Positions 1-10,168 of a DNA stretch of 64,000 nucleotides are shown here, piece by piece. This DNA is from Rugosimonospora acidiphila (GTDB lineage Bacteria; Actinomycetota; Actinomycetes; Mycobacteriales; Micromonosporaceae). The stretch covers positions 186,001-250,000 of the forward strand of contig NZ_BAABJQ010000001.1 of the NCBI RefSeq assembly GCF_039543385.1, in the 5' to 3' direction. Each line of letters starts with the position of its first letter. Positions within the stretch are counted from its first letter, which is position 1. A program made the position numbers and the translations under genes. The notes beneath the pieces were generated by a model that saw only the letters and a list, made by a program, of their open reading frames with translations, had not been told where the DNA came from and ran no database searches.

Positions 1-1010
1 ACCTGGCGCAACCTCACCGACAACGTGAACTACATGGCCTCCAACCTCACGGCCCAGGTGCGCAACATCGCTCAGGTGTCGGCCGCGGTAGCGCGGGGCG
101 ACCTGAGCCAGAAGATCACGGTGGATGCCCGGGGCGAGATCCTGGAGCTGAAGTCGACGGTGAACACGATGGTGGATCAGCTGTCGTCGTTCGCGGACGA
201 GGTGACCCGGGTGGCCCGCGAGGTGGGTACCGAGGGCAAGCTCGGCGGTCAGGCGCAGGTACGCGGGGTCGCCGGTACCTGGCGGGACCTGACCGACAAC
301 GTCAACCAGCTCGCCGCCAACCTGACCAGCCAGGTGCGCAACATCGCGCAGGTGACCACGGCGGTGGCGCGGGGCGACCTGAGCCAGAAGATCACGGTTG
401 ACGCGCAGGGCGAGATCCTGCAGTTGAAGTCGACGGTGAACACGATGGTGGATCAGCTGTCGTCGTTCGCGGACGAGGTGACCCGGGTGGCCCGCGAGGT
501 GGGTACCGAGGGCAAGTTGGGCGGTCAGGCGCAGGTCAAGGGCGTCGAGGGCACCTGGCGGGACCTGACCGACAACGTCAACTCGATGGCCTCCAACCTG
601 ACCAGTCAGGTGCGCAACATCGCCCAGGTGACCACGGCCGTGGCGCGGGGCGACCTGAGCCAGAAGATCACGGTCGACGCGCAGGGCGAGATCCTGGAGC
701 TGAAGTCGACGGTGAACACCATGGTCGACCAGCTCTCCAGCTTCGCCGACGAACTGACCCGGGTCGGCCGGGAGGTCGGCATCGAGGGCAAGCTGGGCGG
801 TCAGGCACAGGTCAAGGGCGTCGCCGGCACCTGGCGGGACCTCACCGAGAATGTGAACCAGCTGGCCTCCACGCTCACCACCCAGCTGCGCGCCATCTCG
901 CAGGTGTCGACCGCGGTGACCCGGGGCGACCTGACCCAGCGGATCGCGGTCGAGGCGCAGGGCGAGGTGCTGGAGCTCAAGGACAACATCAACCAGATGA
1001 TCGTGACGCT
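1..1010 (+). repeat. 276-bp tandem HAMP-coding repeat, four units in the window
   Basis: In-frame tandem units begin at 1, 277, 553 and 829, each opening with a T-W-R-(N/D)-L-T-(D/E)-N motif. Units 1 and 2 are identical at DNA level from the codons after ILEL/ILQL to the GTEGK codons (about 90 bases, 151-240 against 427-516). This points to recent duplication or gene conversion. Unit 4 has diverged most. The array probably extends upstream of base 1. Confidence 0.9.
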
Positions 1011-3009
1011 CCGCGAGACCACCAAGAAGAACGCGGAGCAGGGCTGGCTCGACTCCAACCTGGCCCGCATCGGTGGGCTGCTGCAGGGCCAGCGCGACCT
1101 GGTCGAGGTCGGTCGCATGATCATGAATGAGGTCACCCCGCTGGTCGACGGCCAGCTGGGCGCCTTCTTTTTGGCCCGGCACGATGACGGTGCGATCCGG
1201 CTCGGGCTGACCGCGTCCTACGGGTACGTTGCGCCGGAGACCGATGTGGTGTTCGCACCGGGTGAGGGCCTGGTCGGGCAGGCGGCCGTGTCCCGCCGGA
1301 TCATCCGGGTGGGTGCCCCGTCGGGCCGCCGGCTGACCATCCGGTCCGGCCTCGCCGAGACGGCGCCGACCGACCTCATCGTGTTGCCGGTGCTGTTCGA
1401 GGGCGAGCTGCTCGGCGTGATCGAGTTCGCCTCGGTACGCACCTTCTCCGAGCTGCACCTGTCCTTCCTGGAGCGGTTGGTGGCCGCGATCGGGGTGGCG
1501 CTCAACACCATCCAGGCCAACCGGCGCACCGAGGAACTGCTCTCGCAGTCGCAGCGGCTGGCGCACGAGATGCAGGACCAGTCCGCCGAGCTGCAGCGCA
1601 CCAACGCCGAGCTCGAGGACAAGACCACCGTGCTGTCCGAGCAGAACGTGAACATCGAGACCAAGAACCGGGAGATCGAGCTGGCCCGGCTGGGGCTGGA
1701 GGAGAAGGCACAGCAGCTCGCCCAGGCCTCCCAGTACAAGTCCGAGTTCCTCGCCAACATGAGCCACGAGCTGCGCACCCCGCTCAACTCGCTGCTGCTG
1801 CTGGCCCGGCTGCTGGCCGACAACTCCGAGCACAACCTGAGCCCCAAGCAGATCGAGTTCGCCCGGACCATCCACAGCGCGGGATCCGACCTGCTCTCGC
1901 TGATCGACGACATCCTCGACCTGGCCAAGATCGAGGCCGGTCGGATGGACGTCGAGCCGGCCGAGGTACGCCTCGCCGACGTGCGCGGCTACGTGCAACA
2001 GGCGTACGCGCCGCAGGCCGAGGAGAAGGCGCTGCGGCTGGCCGTGGAGCTGGCCCCGGACGTGCCGCCGGTGATCGTCACCGATCCGCAGAAGCTCCAG
2101 CAGATCCTGCGCAACCTGCTGTCCAACGCCTTGAAGTTCACCGACACCGGCTCGGTGACGCTGCGCATCGCTACGGCCCAGCCCGGCGCGAGCGTCGACG
2201 CACCGGCCCTGCGCACCGCCCGCAACGTCATCGGGTTCACCGTGACCGACACCGGCATCGGCATCTCCGACGACAAGCTGTCGCTCATCTTCGAGGCGTT
2301 CCAGCAGGCCGACGGCACGACCAGCCGCAAGTACGGCGGCACGGGCCTGGGGCTGTCCATCAGCCGGGACCTCGCCCAGCTGATCGGCGGCGGGATCGCG
2401 GTGTCCTCCTCGCCCGGCACGGGCTCCAGCTTCACGCTGTACCTGCCCGACGTGCTCCTGCCGGACACGGTGGTGACCATGACCCCGCCCCCGGTGGTGG
2501 CCCCGGGCCGCTCCGGGCCGGCCATCCTGCGCTCGGCGGCGACCAACGCCGCCCCGGCCCGGATCGCCACGCAGGCGGCCCACCAGCTCGACGGCGCGAC
2601 CGTACTCATCGTGGACGACGACGTGCGCAACGTGTTCGCCCTTACCAGCGCCCTCGAACTGCACGGCATGACGGTGCTGTACGCGGACAACGGCGCGGAC
2701 GGCATCCGGCTGCTCACCGAGCATCCCCGGGTGCACATCGTGCTGATGGACGCGATGATGCCCGACCAGGACGGGTACGAGACCACGCGGCAGATCCGCC
2801 GCAACCGCAACTTCGCGGATCTGCCGGTGGTCTTCCTCACCGCGAAGGCGATGCCCGGCGACCGCGAGTCGGCACTGTCCGCGGGCGCCAGCGACTACAT
2901 TACGAAGCCGGTCGATCTCGACGAGTTGCTTGAGCTGATGGCGTCATGGGTATCAGGGAAGAACTCGTGGCCGGACGGTTCCGACGGCAAGGAGGGCTGG
3001 GCGCAATGA
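1..3009 (+). CDS. Hybrid histidine kinase with HAMP array, GAF and receiver domains (5' truncated)
   Basis: Sensor kinase whose N-terminus lies outside the window: codons before the first in-window GTG (25) already read T-W-R-N-L-T-D-N, continuing the repeat. Four HAMP-like units follow with an exact 276-bp (92-residue) period starting at 1, 277, 553 and 829. Then come a GAF-type domain (roughly bases 1130-1520), a coiled coil (about 1530-1735), a HisKA domain with motif NMSHELRTPLN (His codon 1765-1767), an HATPase_c domain with GTGLGLSISRDL, and a C-terminal receiver with MDAMMPDQDG (phospho-Asp codon 2749-2751). No membrane segment is visible in the window part, as in soluble multi-HAMP osmosensing kinases. 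Its stop overlaps the start of the next response regulator, so the two are probably co-translated. The stimulus is unknown. Confidence 0.93.
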   Translation, partial: TWRNLTDNVNYMASNLTAQVRNIAQVSAAVARGDLSQKITVDARGEILELKSTVNTMVDQLSSFADEVTRVAREVGTEGKLGGQAQVRGVAGTWRDLTDNVNQLAANLTSQVRNIAQVTTAVARGDLSQKITVDAQGEILQLKSTVNTMVDQLSSFADEVTRVAREVGTEGKLGGQAQVKGVEGTWRDLTDNVNSMASNLTSQVRNIAQVTTAVARGDLSQKITVDAQGEILELKSTVNTMVDQLSSFADELTRVGREVGIEGKLGGQAQVKGVAGTWRDLTENVNQLASTLTTQLRAISQVSTAVTRGDLTQRIAVEAQGEVLELKDNINQMIVTLRETTKKNAEQGWLDSNLARIGGLLQGQRDLVEVGRMIMNEVTPLVDGQLGAFFLARHDDGAIRLGLTASYGYVAPETDVVFAPGEGLVGQAAVSRRIIRVGAPSGRRLTIRSGLAETAPTDLIVLPVLFEGELLGVIEFASVRTFSELHLSFLERLVAAIGVALNTIQANRRTEELLSQSQRLAHEMQDQSAELQRTNAELEDKTTVLSEQNVNIETKNREIELARLGLEEKAQQLAQASQYKSEFLANMSHELRTPLNSLLLLARLLADNSEHNLSPKQIEFARTIHSAGSDLLSLIDDILDLAKIEAGRMDVEPAEVRLADVRGYVQQAYAPQAEEKALRLAVELAPDVPPVIVTDPQKLQQILRNLLSNALKFTDTGSVTLRIATAQPGASVDAPALRTARNVIGFTVTDTGIGISDDKLSLIFEAFQQADGTTSRKYGGTGLGLSISRDLAQLIGGGIAVSSSPGTGSSFTLYLPDVLLPDTVVTMTPPPVVAPGRSGPAILRSAATNAAPARIATQAAHQLDGATVLIVDDDVRNVFALTSALELHGMTVLYADNGADGIRLLTEHPRVHIVLMDAMMPDQDGYETTRQIRRNRNFADLPVVFLTAKAMPGDRESALSAGASDYITKPVDLDELLELMASWVSGKNSWPDGSDGKEGWAQ

Positions 3010-3551
3010 CGATGGGCGGGCGGATGGACGGGGCGCCGGCGAAGGCGCTGCTGGTCGACGACCGACGGGACAATCTGATCGCGCTCGAGGCAATCCTGCA
3101 GGGGCTTCCGGTGGTACCGGTGGCGGTGGAGAGCGGCGAGGCGGCGCTCAAGCAGCTGCTGATCGACGACTTCGCGGTGATCCTGCTCGACGCGCAGATG
3201 CCCGAGATGGACGGCTTTGAGACGGCCAGCCACATCAAGCAGCGCGAGCGCACCCGGCACGTGCCCATCATCTTCCTGACCGCGGCCGATCGGGACGCCC
3301 AGCTGGCCCTGCGCGGGTACGCGGCTGGGGCGGTGGACTACCTGACCAAGCCGTTCGACCCGTGGGTGCTGCGCGCCAAGGTGTCGGTGTTCGTCGAGCT
3401 GTGGACCAAGACCCGGCAGTTGGAGGCGCAGGCGGAGGCCGCCCGGCAGTTCCGGTCGCTGACCACCGCCGTGGACGACGCGGTGGCGGTGCTGCGCTCG
3501 GGCGAGGACCCGGATCGGGCGCTGGAGATCCTGGAGAGCGCCCGGGGCTGA
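3006..3551 (+). CDS. Single-domain response regulator
   Basis: Receiver-domain protein of 181 residues. The visible fold motifs are KALLVDDRRDN (acidic pocket), ILLDAQMPEMDG (phospho-Asp codon 3189-3191), the Thr in IIFLTAAD and the Lys in YLTKPFDPWVL, followed by a helical tail without a DNA-binding domain. ATG 3006 is chosen because it overlaps the kinase stop in an ATGA arrangement; an upstream in-frame start at 2946 would run far into the kinase. The position next to a hybrid kinase indicates a phosphorelay partner, possibly signalling by protein-protein contact. Output is unknown. Confidence 0.88.
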   Translation: MTMGGRMDGAPAKALLVDDRRDNLIALEAILQGLPVVPVAVESGEAALKQLLIDDFAVILLDAQMPEMDGFETASHIKQRERTRHVPIIFLTAADRDAQLALRGYAAGAVDYLTKPFDPWVLRAKVSVFVELWTKTRQLEAQAEAARQFRSLTTAVDDAVAVLRSGEDPDRALEILESARG

Positions 3552-3566
3552 GCCGGGCGCCAGCTG

Positions 3567-3631
3567 GCCGATCACGGGCCCGAGCCGATCATGGGCCCAG
3601 CCGATCGCGGGCCTGGCCGGTCGCGGGACCT
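3567..3631. repeat. Four imperfect 16-17 bp direct repeats
   Basis: Units begin at 3567, 3584, 3600 and 3616 and follow the pattern GCCGATC(A/G)(C/T)GGGCC plus a variable end. They fill the gap between the convergent response regulator and STAS genes and reach the STAS stop codon. Function unknown; possibly slipped-strand expansion or a termination-prone region. Confidence 0.7.
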
Positions 3632-3947
3632 AGTGGATCATCAGGGCCGGGCGCAGCCCGGTGATGTCCAGTACCCGCAGCAGGAAGTCGCCGACCTGGG
3701 TGAGCACGAGGCAACTCTGTGCCATGGTCGCCTTGCGGGACAGCACCACGAGCGTGCCGAGGCCCTGGGAGTCACAGAACGTGACGCCGGCCATGTCCAG
3801 CACCACTCGGGGCGGCGCGTCGACGAACAGTTCGGTGATCGTGCTGGACAGCTTGGGTGCGGTGGACATGTCGATCTCGCCGACGAGGCTCACAACCGCC
3901 TCTGACGGCTCGGTTCGGACCGAGATGGACAACTCCGGACGCTCCAC
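3630..3947 (-). CDS. STAS-domain anti-sigma factor antagonist
   Basis: A 105-residue SpoIIAA/RsbV-like protein. Visible features are the N-terminal strand region (SISVRTEPSEAVVSLVGEIDMSTAPKL is split here as VVSLVGEID then MSTAPKL) and the conserved switch motif GVTFCDSQGLGTLV, whose Ser is the usual phosphorylation site of anti-sigma antagonists. Such proteins bind an RsbW-type anti-sigma kinase when unphosphorylated and release a sigma factor. No kinase or sigma gene is adjacent, so its partner is encoded elsewhere. It is convergent with the response regulator and divergent from hemL. Confidence 0.88.
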   Translation of the reverse strand: MERPELSISVRTEPSEAVVSLVGEIDMSTAPKLSSTITELFVDAPPRVVLDMAGVTFCDSQGLGTLVVLSRKATMAQSCLVLTQVGDFLLRVLDITGLRPALMIH

Positions 3948-4010
3948 CAGGTAAGCCTATCGTGGGCCGGGGCATCCGGCAGCGCGGCCGAAAGTCACCG
4001 GCCCCCCTGC

Positions 4011-4037
4011 GGTCAATATGTAGCGTGCTGACATAAT
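4011..4037 (+). promoter_or_regulatory. Candidate hemL promoter
   Basis: A CATAAT -10-like hexamer (4032-4037) lies 9 bases before the hemL GTG, with a weak GGTCAA -35-like element at 4011-4016 (15-bp spacer). This puts the transcript start close to the GTG, so a leaderless or near-leaderless mRNA is possible. Confidence 0.4.
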
Positions 4038-4046
4038 GACCGGGCC

Positions 4047-5438
4047 GTGACCGAGACTTTCCGTACCCCGCAGGCCGCCGAGGCATCGGCGCCGTCCTCC
4101 GGCGCCTCCTACTCCTCGACGGCGCTTCCCACCTACCCGTACGAGGCTCCGGCCTCGCAGGCGCTGTTCGATCGGGCGAGTGAGGTGGTACCGGGCGGGG
4201 TCAACTCGCCGGTGCGGGCCTTCCGCGCGGTCGGCGGCACACCCCGGTTCATGGTCAGCGGCGAGGGCTGCTGGCTGACCGACGCGGACGGCCGGCGCTA
4301 CGTCGACCTGGTCTGCTCATGGGGCCCGCTGATCCTGGGCCACGCGCACCCCGCCGTGATCGACGCGGTGCGCGCCGCCGCATCCCGGGGAACCAGCTTC
4401 GGCACCCCGACCCCGGGCGAGGTCGACCTGGCCGAGGAGCTGGTCGCGCGTACCGCCGCCGACGAGGTTCGCCTGGTCAACTCCGGTACCGAGGCGACGA
4501 TGTCGGCGATCCGGCTGGCCCGCGGGTACACGGGGCGGACCCGGATCGTGAAGTTCGCCGGCTGCTACCACGGCCACGTGGACGCGCTGCTGGTCTCGGC
4601 CGGCTCCGGGGTGGCCACGCTCGGCCTGCCGGACACTCCGGGGGTGACCGGGGCGTCCGCCGCCGAGACCATCGTGCTGCGCTACAACGACATCGAGGCG
4701 GTCGAGGCGGCCTTCGCCGAGCAGGGCGACCAGATCGCGGCGGTGATCACCGAGGCGGCGGCCGGCAACATGGGAGTGGTGGCTCCGCATCCGGGCTTCA
4801 ACGCCGCGCTCGCCCGGATCGCTCACCAGTACGGCGCGCTGCTCATCGTCGACGAGGTGATGACCGGCTTCCGGGTGTCCCGGCAGGGCTGGCACGGGCT
4901 GGAGCCGGTCGACGCCGACCTGTGGACCTTCGGCAAGGTGATGGGTGGCGGGCTGCCGGCCGCGGCGTTCGGTGGACGGCGGGAAATCATGGGGCGGCTG
5001 GCCCCGGCCGGCCCGGTCTACCAGGCCGGCACGCTGTCCGGTAACCCGCTCGCCTGCGCCGCCGGATTGACCACGCTGCGGCTGGCCACCCCCGAGGTGT
5101 ACGCGACGCTGGACGCCACCTCCGCGACGATCCGGGACCTGGCCACCGCCGCGCTTCGGCGCGCGGGCGTACCGCACCGCCTGTCGACCGCCGGCAACAT
5201 GTTCTCGATCTTCTTTACCGACATCGAGGTGTCCAACTACCTCGACGCGCAGACCCAGGACGTGGCGGCCTTCCGCGCCTTCTTCCACGCCATGCTCTCG
5301 GCCGGCGTGTACCTGCCACCCAGCCCGTACGAGGCGTGGTTCGTCTCGACCGCGATCGACGACGAGGCGCTGGAGCGCGTCAGCGCGGCCCTGCCCGTCG
5401 CCGCGGCCGCGGCCGCCTCCGGGAGGACCGCGACATGA
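4047..5438 (+). CDS. hemL: Glutamate-1-semialdehyde 2,1-aminomutase
   Basis: PLP enzyme of the C5 heme pathway that converts glutamate-1-semialdehyde to 5-aminolevulinate in the cytoplasm. The 463 residues fit the family (about 430) plus a roughly 30-residue Ser/Thr/Pro-rich N-terminal extension. Family motifs seen are VPGGVNSPVRAF near the N-terminus, NSGTEATMSAIRLAR, YHGHVD, the PLP-phosphate region LLIVDEVMTGFR, and the Schiff-base lysine in TFGKVMGGGLPAAAFGG. The GTG start is the first in frame after the candidate promoter. It overlaps the following phosphatase gene by 4 bases and heads a run leading into cytochrome c biogenesis, consistent with heme supply. Confidence 0.95.
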   Translation: MTETFRTPQAAEASAPSSGASYSSTALPTYPYEAPASQALFDRASEVVPGGVNSPVRAFRAVGGTPRFMVSGEGCWLTDADGRRYVDLVCSWGPLILGHAHPAVIDAVRAAASRGTSFGTPTPGEVDLAEELVARTAADEVRLVNSGTEATMSAIRLARGYTGRTRIVKFAGCYHGHVDALLVSAGSGVATLGLPDTPGVTGASAAETIVLRYNDIEAVEAAFAEQGDQIAAVITEAAAGNMGVVAPHPGFNAALARIAHQYGALLIVDEVMTGFRVSRQGWHGLEPVDADLWTFGKVMGGGLPAAAFGGRREIMGRLAPAGPVYQAGTLSGNPLACAAGLTTLRLATPEVYATLDATSATIRDLATAALRRAGVPHRLSTAGNMFSIFFTDIEVSNYLDAQTQDVAAFRAFFHAMLSAGVYLPPSPYEAWFVSTAIDDEALERVSAALPVAAAAAASGRTAT

Positions 5439-6079
5439 AGACCATCGTCCACGTGCTGCGTCACGGTGAGGTGTTCAACCCCGCGAAGGTCCTCTACGGG
5501 CGGCTGCCCGGGTACCGGCTGTCCGAACTCGGCGTGCAGATGGCCAAGGCCGCGGCCGAGTCGCTGGCCGGGCACGACATCACCCACCTGGTCGCCAGTC
5601 CGCTGGAGCGCGCCCAGCAGACCGCCGAGCCGTTCGCCTCGCAGTTCGGCCTGAAGATCGAGACCGACGAGCGGCTGATCGAGGCCGCCAACGTGTTCGA
5701 GGGCAAGCGGGTGTCGGTCGGCGACGGCGCGCTGCGCGACCCGCGCAACTGGTGGGCGCTGCGCGACCCGTTCATGCCGTCCTGGGGCGAGCCGTACCGG
5801 CAGTTGGCCGTGCGGATGCGGGAGGCGCTGGAGGCGGCCCGGATCGCCGGGGCCGGGCACGAGGCGGTCTGTGTCTCCCACCAGCTGCCGATCTGGACGC
5901 TGCGCATGAGCATGGAGGGCAAGCGGCTGTGGCACGACCCACGCCGCCGCCAGTGCGCCCTGGCCAGCCTGACCAGCTTCCACTTCGAGGACGACCGGCT
6001 GACCGGCATCCAGTACGCCGAGCCGGCCGCCCACCTGATCGTGAAGTCACCGTCCGCCCGCACCGCCAAGGGGGCCTGA
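5435..6079 (+). CDS. Histidine phosphatase (phosphoglycerate mutase) family protein
   Basis: A 214-residue branch-1 histidine phosphatase. The phospho-accepting motif is in VLRHGEVFNP and the second catalytic His in CVSHQLPIWTL. ATG 5435 overlaps the hemL stop (ATGA) and its own TGA overlaps the next ATG, so it is embedded in the hemL-ccs run. The substrate is unknown; the family includes phosphoglycerate mutases, cofactor phosphatases and broad-specificity enzymes. Co-occurrence of such a phosphatase between hemL and thioredoxin-like genes is common in actinobacteria, as I recall, but its role there is not established. Confidence 0.88.
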   Translation: MKTIVHVLRHGEVFNPAKVLYGRLPGYRLSELGVQMAKAAAESLAGHDITHLVASPLERAQQTAEPFASQFGLKIETDERLIEAANVFEGKRVSVGDGALRDPRNWWALRDPFMPSWGEPYRQLAVRMREALEAARIAGAGHEAVCVSHQLPIWTLRMSMEGKRLWHDPRRRQCALASLTSFHFEDDRLTGIQYAEPAAHLIVKSPSARTAKGA

Positions 6080-6657
6080 TGCGTCGCATTCTGCTCGGAG
6101 TCGCAGCGGCGGTCGCCGCGCTCACCGTCGTCTCCGGCTGCTCCACCGGTTCGAACGCGGTCAGCCAGACCGCCGGGGACAGCGACCGGTACGTCGCGGG
6201 GGACGGCAAGACCATCGTGTACCCGGCCGCCGAGCGCAAGGCTGCGCCGAAGCTCACCGGTGACACCGTGGACGGTGGCACCTACAACCTCGCCGCGCAC
6301 AAGGGCCAGGTTGTCGTGTTGAACTTCTGGGCATCGTGGTGCGCGCCGTGCCGGCTGGAGGCGTCCGGGCTGGAGGCGACCTACAAGGCGACCGAGAACA
6401 GCGGGGTCACCTTTCTCGGCGTGAACAGCCGGGACGAGAAGGACGCGGCCAAGTCGTTCGAGTCCGATCACAGCAGCTACCCGAGCCTGTTCGACCCGAA
6501 CGGCCGGGTCCCGCTGGACTTCTCCGACGTGCCGACCGCGCTGCCCTGCACGCTGATCATCGACCGTACCGGCAAGGTGGCGGTGGTCATCCGCAATTCG
6601 GTGACCCAGTCGTCGCTGACCCCGCTGGTCAACCAGATCGCGGCTGAGAAGGCATAG
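6079..6657 (+). CDS. TlpA/ResA-type thiol-disulfide lipoprotein
   Basis: Extracytoplasmic thioredoxin-fold reductase of 192 residues for apocytochrome c thiols. It has a lipoprotein signal peptide with lipobox VSGC (Cys21) and an active site WCAPC (Cys88 and Cys91) in the context VVVLNFWASWCAPCR. The ATG overlaps the upstream TGA, and ccdA starts directly after its stop. In system II cytochrome c maturation this protein receives electrons from CcdA and reduces the heme-binding CXXCH cysteines. The context makes that role much more likely than a general periplasmic thioredoxin. Confidence 0.92.
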   Translation: MRRILLGVAAAVAALTVVSGCSTGSNAVSQTAGDSDRYVAGDGKTIVYPAAERKAAPKLTGDTVDGGTYNLAAHKGQVVVLNFWASWCAPCRLEASGLEATYKATENSGVTFLGVNSRDEKDAAKSFESDHSSYPSLFDPNGRVPLDFSDVPTALPCTLIIDRTGKVAVVIRNSVTQSSLTPLVNQIAAEKA

Positions 6658-7457
6658 ATGGGCGAGTCGTTCGCGAACATCGCCAGCAGCGGCCCGCTGC
6701 TGCTGGCGATAGGTGTCGCGGCGCTCGCCGGACTTGTGAGTTTCCTGTCGCCCTGCGTGCTACCTCTGGTGCCGGGCTACGTCTCGTACGTGACCGGGAT
6801 GGCCGGCGCCGAGCTGGACGCCGCCCTGGGCACCGACCCGCTCGGCCGACCGGTGCCCCGCTCCGGCCGGGCCGCCGCGGTTCGCGGCCGGATCGTGCTC
6901 GGCACTCTGCTGTTCATCGCCGGCTTCACGGTGGTCTTCACCCTCGCGGGGGTGCTGGTCGCGCGGGCCGGGCACACGCTGCTGGTGCACCAGCGGGCCG
7001 AGGAGGTCGTGGTCGGCGCGGTGACCGTGGTGCTCGGCTTCGCGTTCATGGGCTTCATCCCGGGCCTCCAGCGTGATCTTCGGGTACACCGGCTGCCGGC
7101 GGCCGGGCTGGCCAGCGCGCCGGTGCTCGGCGCGGTGTTCGGGCTGGGCTGGAGCCCGTGCCTGGGCCCGACCCTGGGTGCGGTGCTGGCGATGGCCGGG
7201 TACGGCGGCCAGTCCGGCCGGGCGGTCACCCTCACCGTCGCGTACTGCCTGGGCCTGGGCATCCCGTTCCTCGCCTTCGGGCTGGGACTGCGCCGGCTGC
7301 TCGGCGTGTTCTCCACGGTGCGCCGGCACAGCCGGTGGGTGACCCGGATCGGCGGGGGCCTGTTGGTGCTGGTCGGGCTCGCGCTGCTGACCGGCGTCTG
7401 GACCGAATTCATCGACTGGCTGCGCGCGACCGCCGGCCCCGGCACGACGGGCATCTG

Positions 7458-7458
<1 letters not shown>
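6658..7458 (+). CDS. ccdA: Cytochrome c biogenesis protein CcdA
   Basis: Polytopic membrane protein of 266 residues that carries reducing equivalents from cytoplasmic thioredoxin across the membrane. The two conserved redox cysteines sit in FLSPCVLPLVPGYVSY (first helix) and GWSPCLGPTLG (fourth helix), the DsbD/CcdA signature. About six hydrophobic segments are visible. It starts immediately after the thioredoxin-like lipoprotein and overlaps resB by one base at its TGA/ATG, forming a ResA-CcdA-ResB-ResC cassette. Confidence 0.94.
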
Positions 7459-9089
<1,631 letters not shown>

Positions 9090-9091
9090 GT

Positions 9092-10111
9092 ATGGCCGCC
9101 CTCTCCGACCACCTGTTGGTGGTGGCGATCCTGGCGTACGCGATTGCGATGTTGACTTACGCGGCGGAGTACGCGTTCGGCAACCGCGGTGTCGTGGCGC
9201 GGATCGCCGTACGCGAACGCGCCCCCGAACGCGAACTGGTCGGCGCGGGGGTACCCGTTGGCGGGGCCACGCTGGACGCATCGGGCACCGACCCGTCGGA
9301 CTCGGTCGACGAGCCCGGGGCCGGCGGCGACCTGCGCGCCGCGGACCCGCCCGCCGCGATCTGGGCCGGCCGGGTGGCCACCGCCCTGACCCTGGTCGGC
9401 TGGCTGGCGCACCTGTCCTGCGTGGTGACCCGAGGCTTCGCCGCGCACCGGGTGCCCTGGGGCAACATGTACGAGTTCGTGCTCGCGGTCACCCTGGTCG
9501 GCGCCTCGGCCTGGCTGGTGCTGCTGGTGCGCCGGCCGCGGATCCGCCCGTTGGGGCTGTTCGTGACGCTGGCGCTGGTGATCCTGCTCGGGATCGACGG
9601 CGTGAAGCTCTACACGCCGGTGGCCCCGCTGGTGCCGGCGCTCAACTCGTACTGGCTGAAGATCCACGTCACGGCGGCGGTGACCGCGTCCGGCATCCTG
9701 ATGGTCGGCTTCGTGGCGGCGGCGCTGACCATCGTGCGCACCGGGTACGAGCGGGGAAAGACCAGGTTCCCGTACTCGCTGGGTGACCGGCTGCCTGCCG
9801 CCGAGGGGCTGGAGCGGCTGACCTTCCGGCTGCACGCGTTCGCGTTCCCGATCTGGACCTTCGCCATCATCTGCGGTGCCATCTGGGCCGAGGCGGCGTG
9901 GGGCCGGTACTGGGGCTGGGACCCGAAGGAGACCTGGGCGTTCATCGCGTGGGTGATCTATGCCGGGTACCTGCACGCCCGGGCCACGCCGAGCGTGAAG
10001 CGCACGATCGCCACCTGGATCGCGGTGCTCGGCTGGGGGGCCATGATGGTCAACCTTTTCGTGGTCAACCTGGTGGTCTCCGGCCTGCACTCCTACGCCG
10101 GGGTGGGCTGA
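9092..10111 (+). CDS. ccsB: Cytochrome c assembly protein CcsB/ResC
   Basis: A 339-residue polytopic heme-handling protein. The tryptophan-rich WWD-type motif WGRYWGWDPKETWAFIAW is clear, with multiple transmembrane helices and conserved histidines before and after it. A variable hydrophilic insert follows the first helix. It partners with ResB to deliver heme to apocytochromes. It closes the cytochrome c run; the following mqnL gene starts 57 bases later and may share the transcript. Confidence 0.95.
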   Translation: MAALSDHLLVVAILAYAIAMLTYAAEYAFGNRGVVARIAVRERAPERELVGAGVPVGGATLDASGTDPSDSVDEPGAGGDLRAADPPAAIWAGRVATALTLVGWLAHLSCVVTRGFAAHRVPWGNMYEFVLAVTLVGASAWLVLLVRRPRIRPLGLFVTLALVILLGIDGVKLYTPVAPLVPALNSYWLKIHVTAAVTASGILMVGFVAAALTIVRTGYERGKTRFPYSLGDRLPAAEGLERLTFRLHAFAFPIWTFAIICGAIWAEAAWGRYWGWDPKETWAFIAWVIYAGYLHARATPSVKRTIATWIAVLGWGAMMVNLFVVNLVVSGLHSYAGVG

Positions 10112-10168
10112 GCCGCAAGTGGCGGGGGTCATGTGTGATGGCACCGCCGCGCTTGTCAGACTGGCGGG

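Noticed and set aside
3362..3905. Two Arg/Gly-rich plus-strand frames overlapping the response regulator and STAS genes
   Set aside because: Shadow frames of identified genes; no ribosome site or motif.
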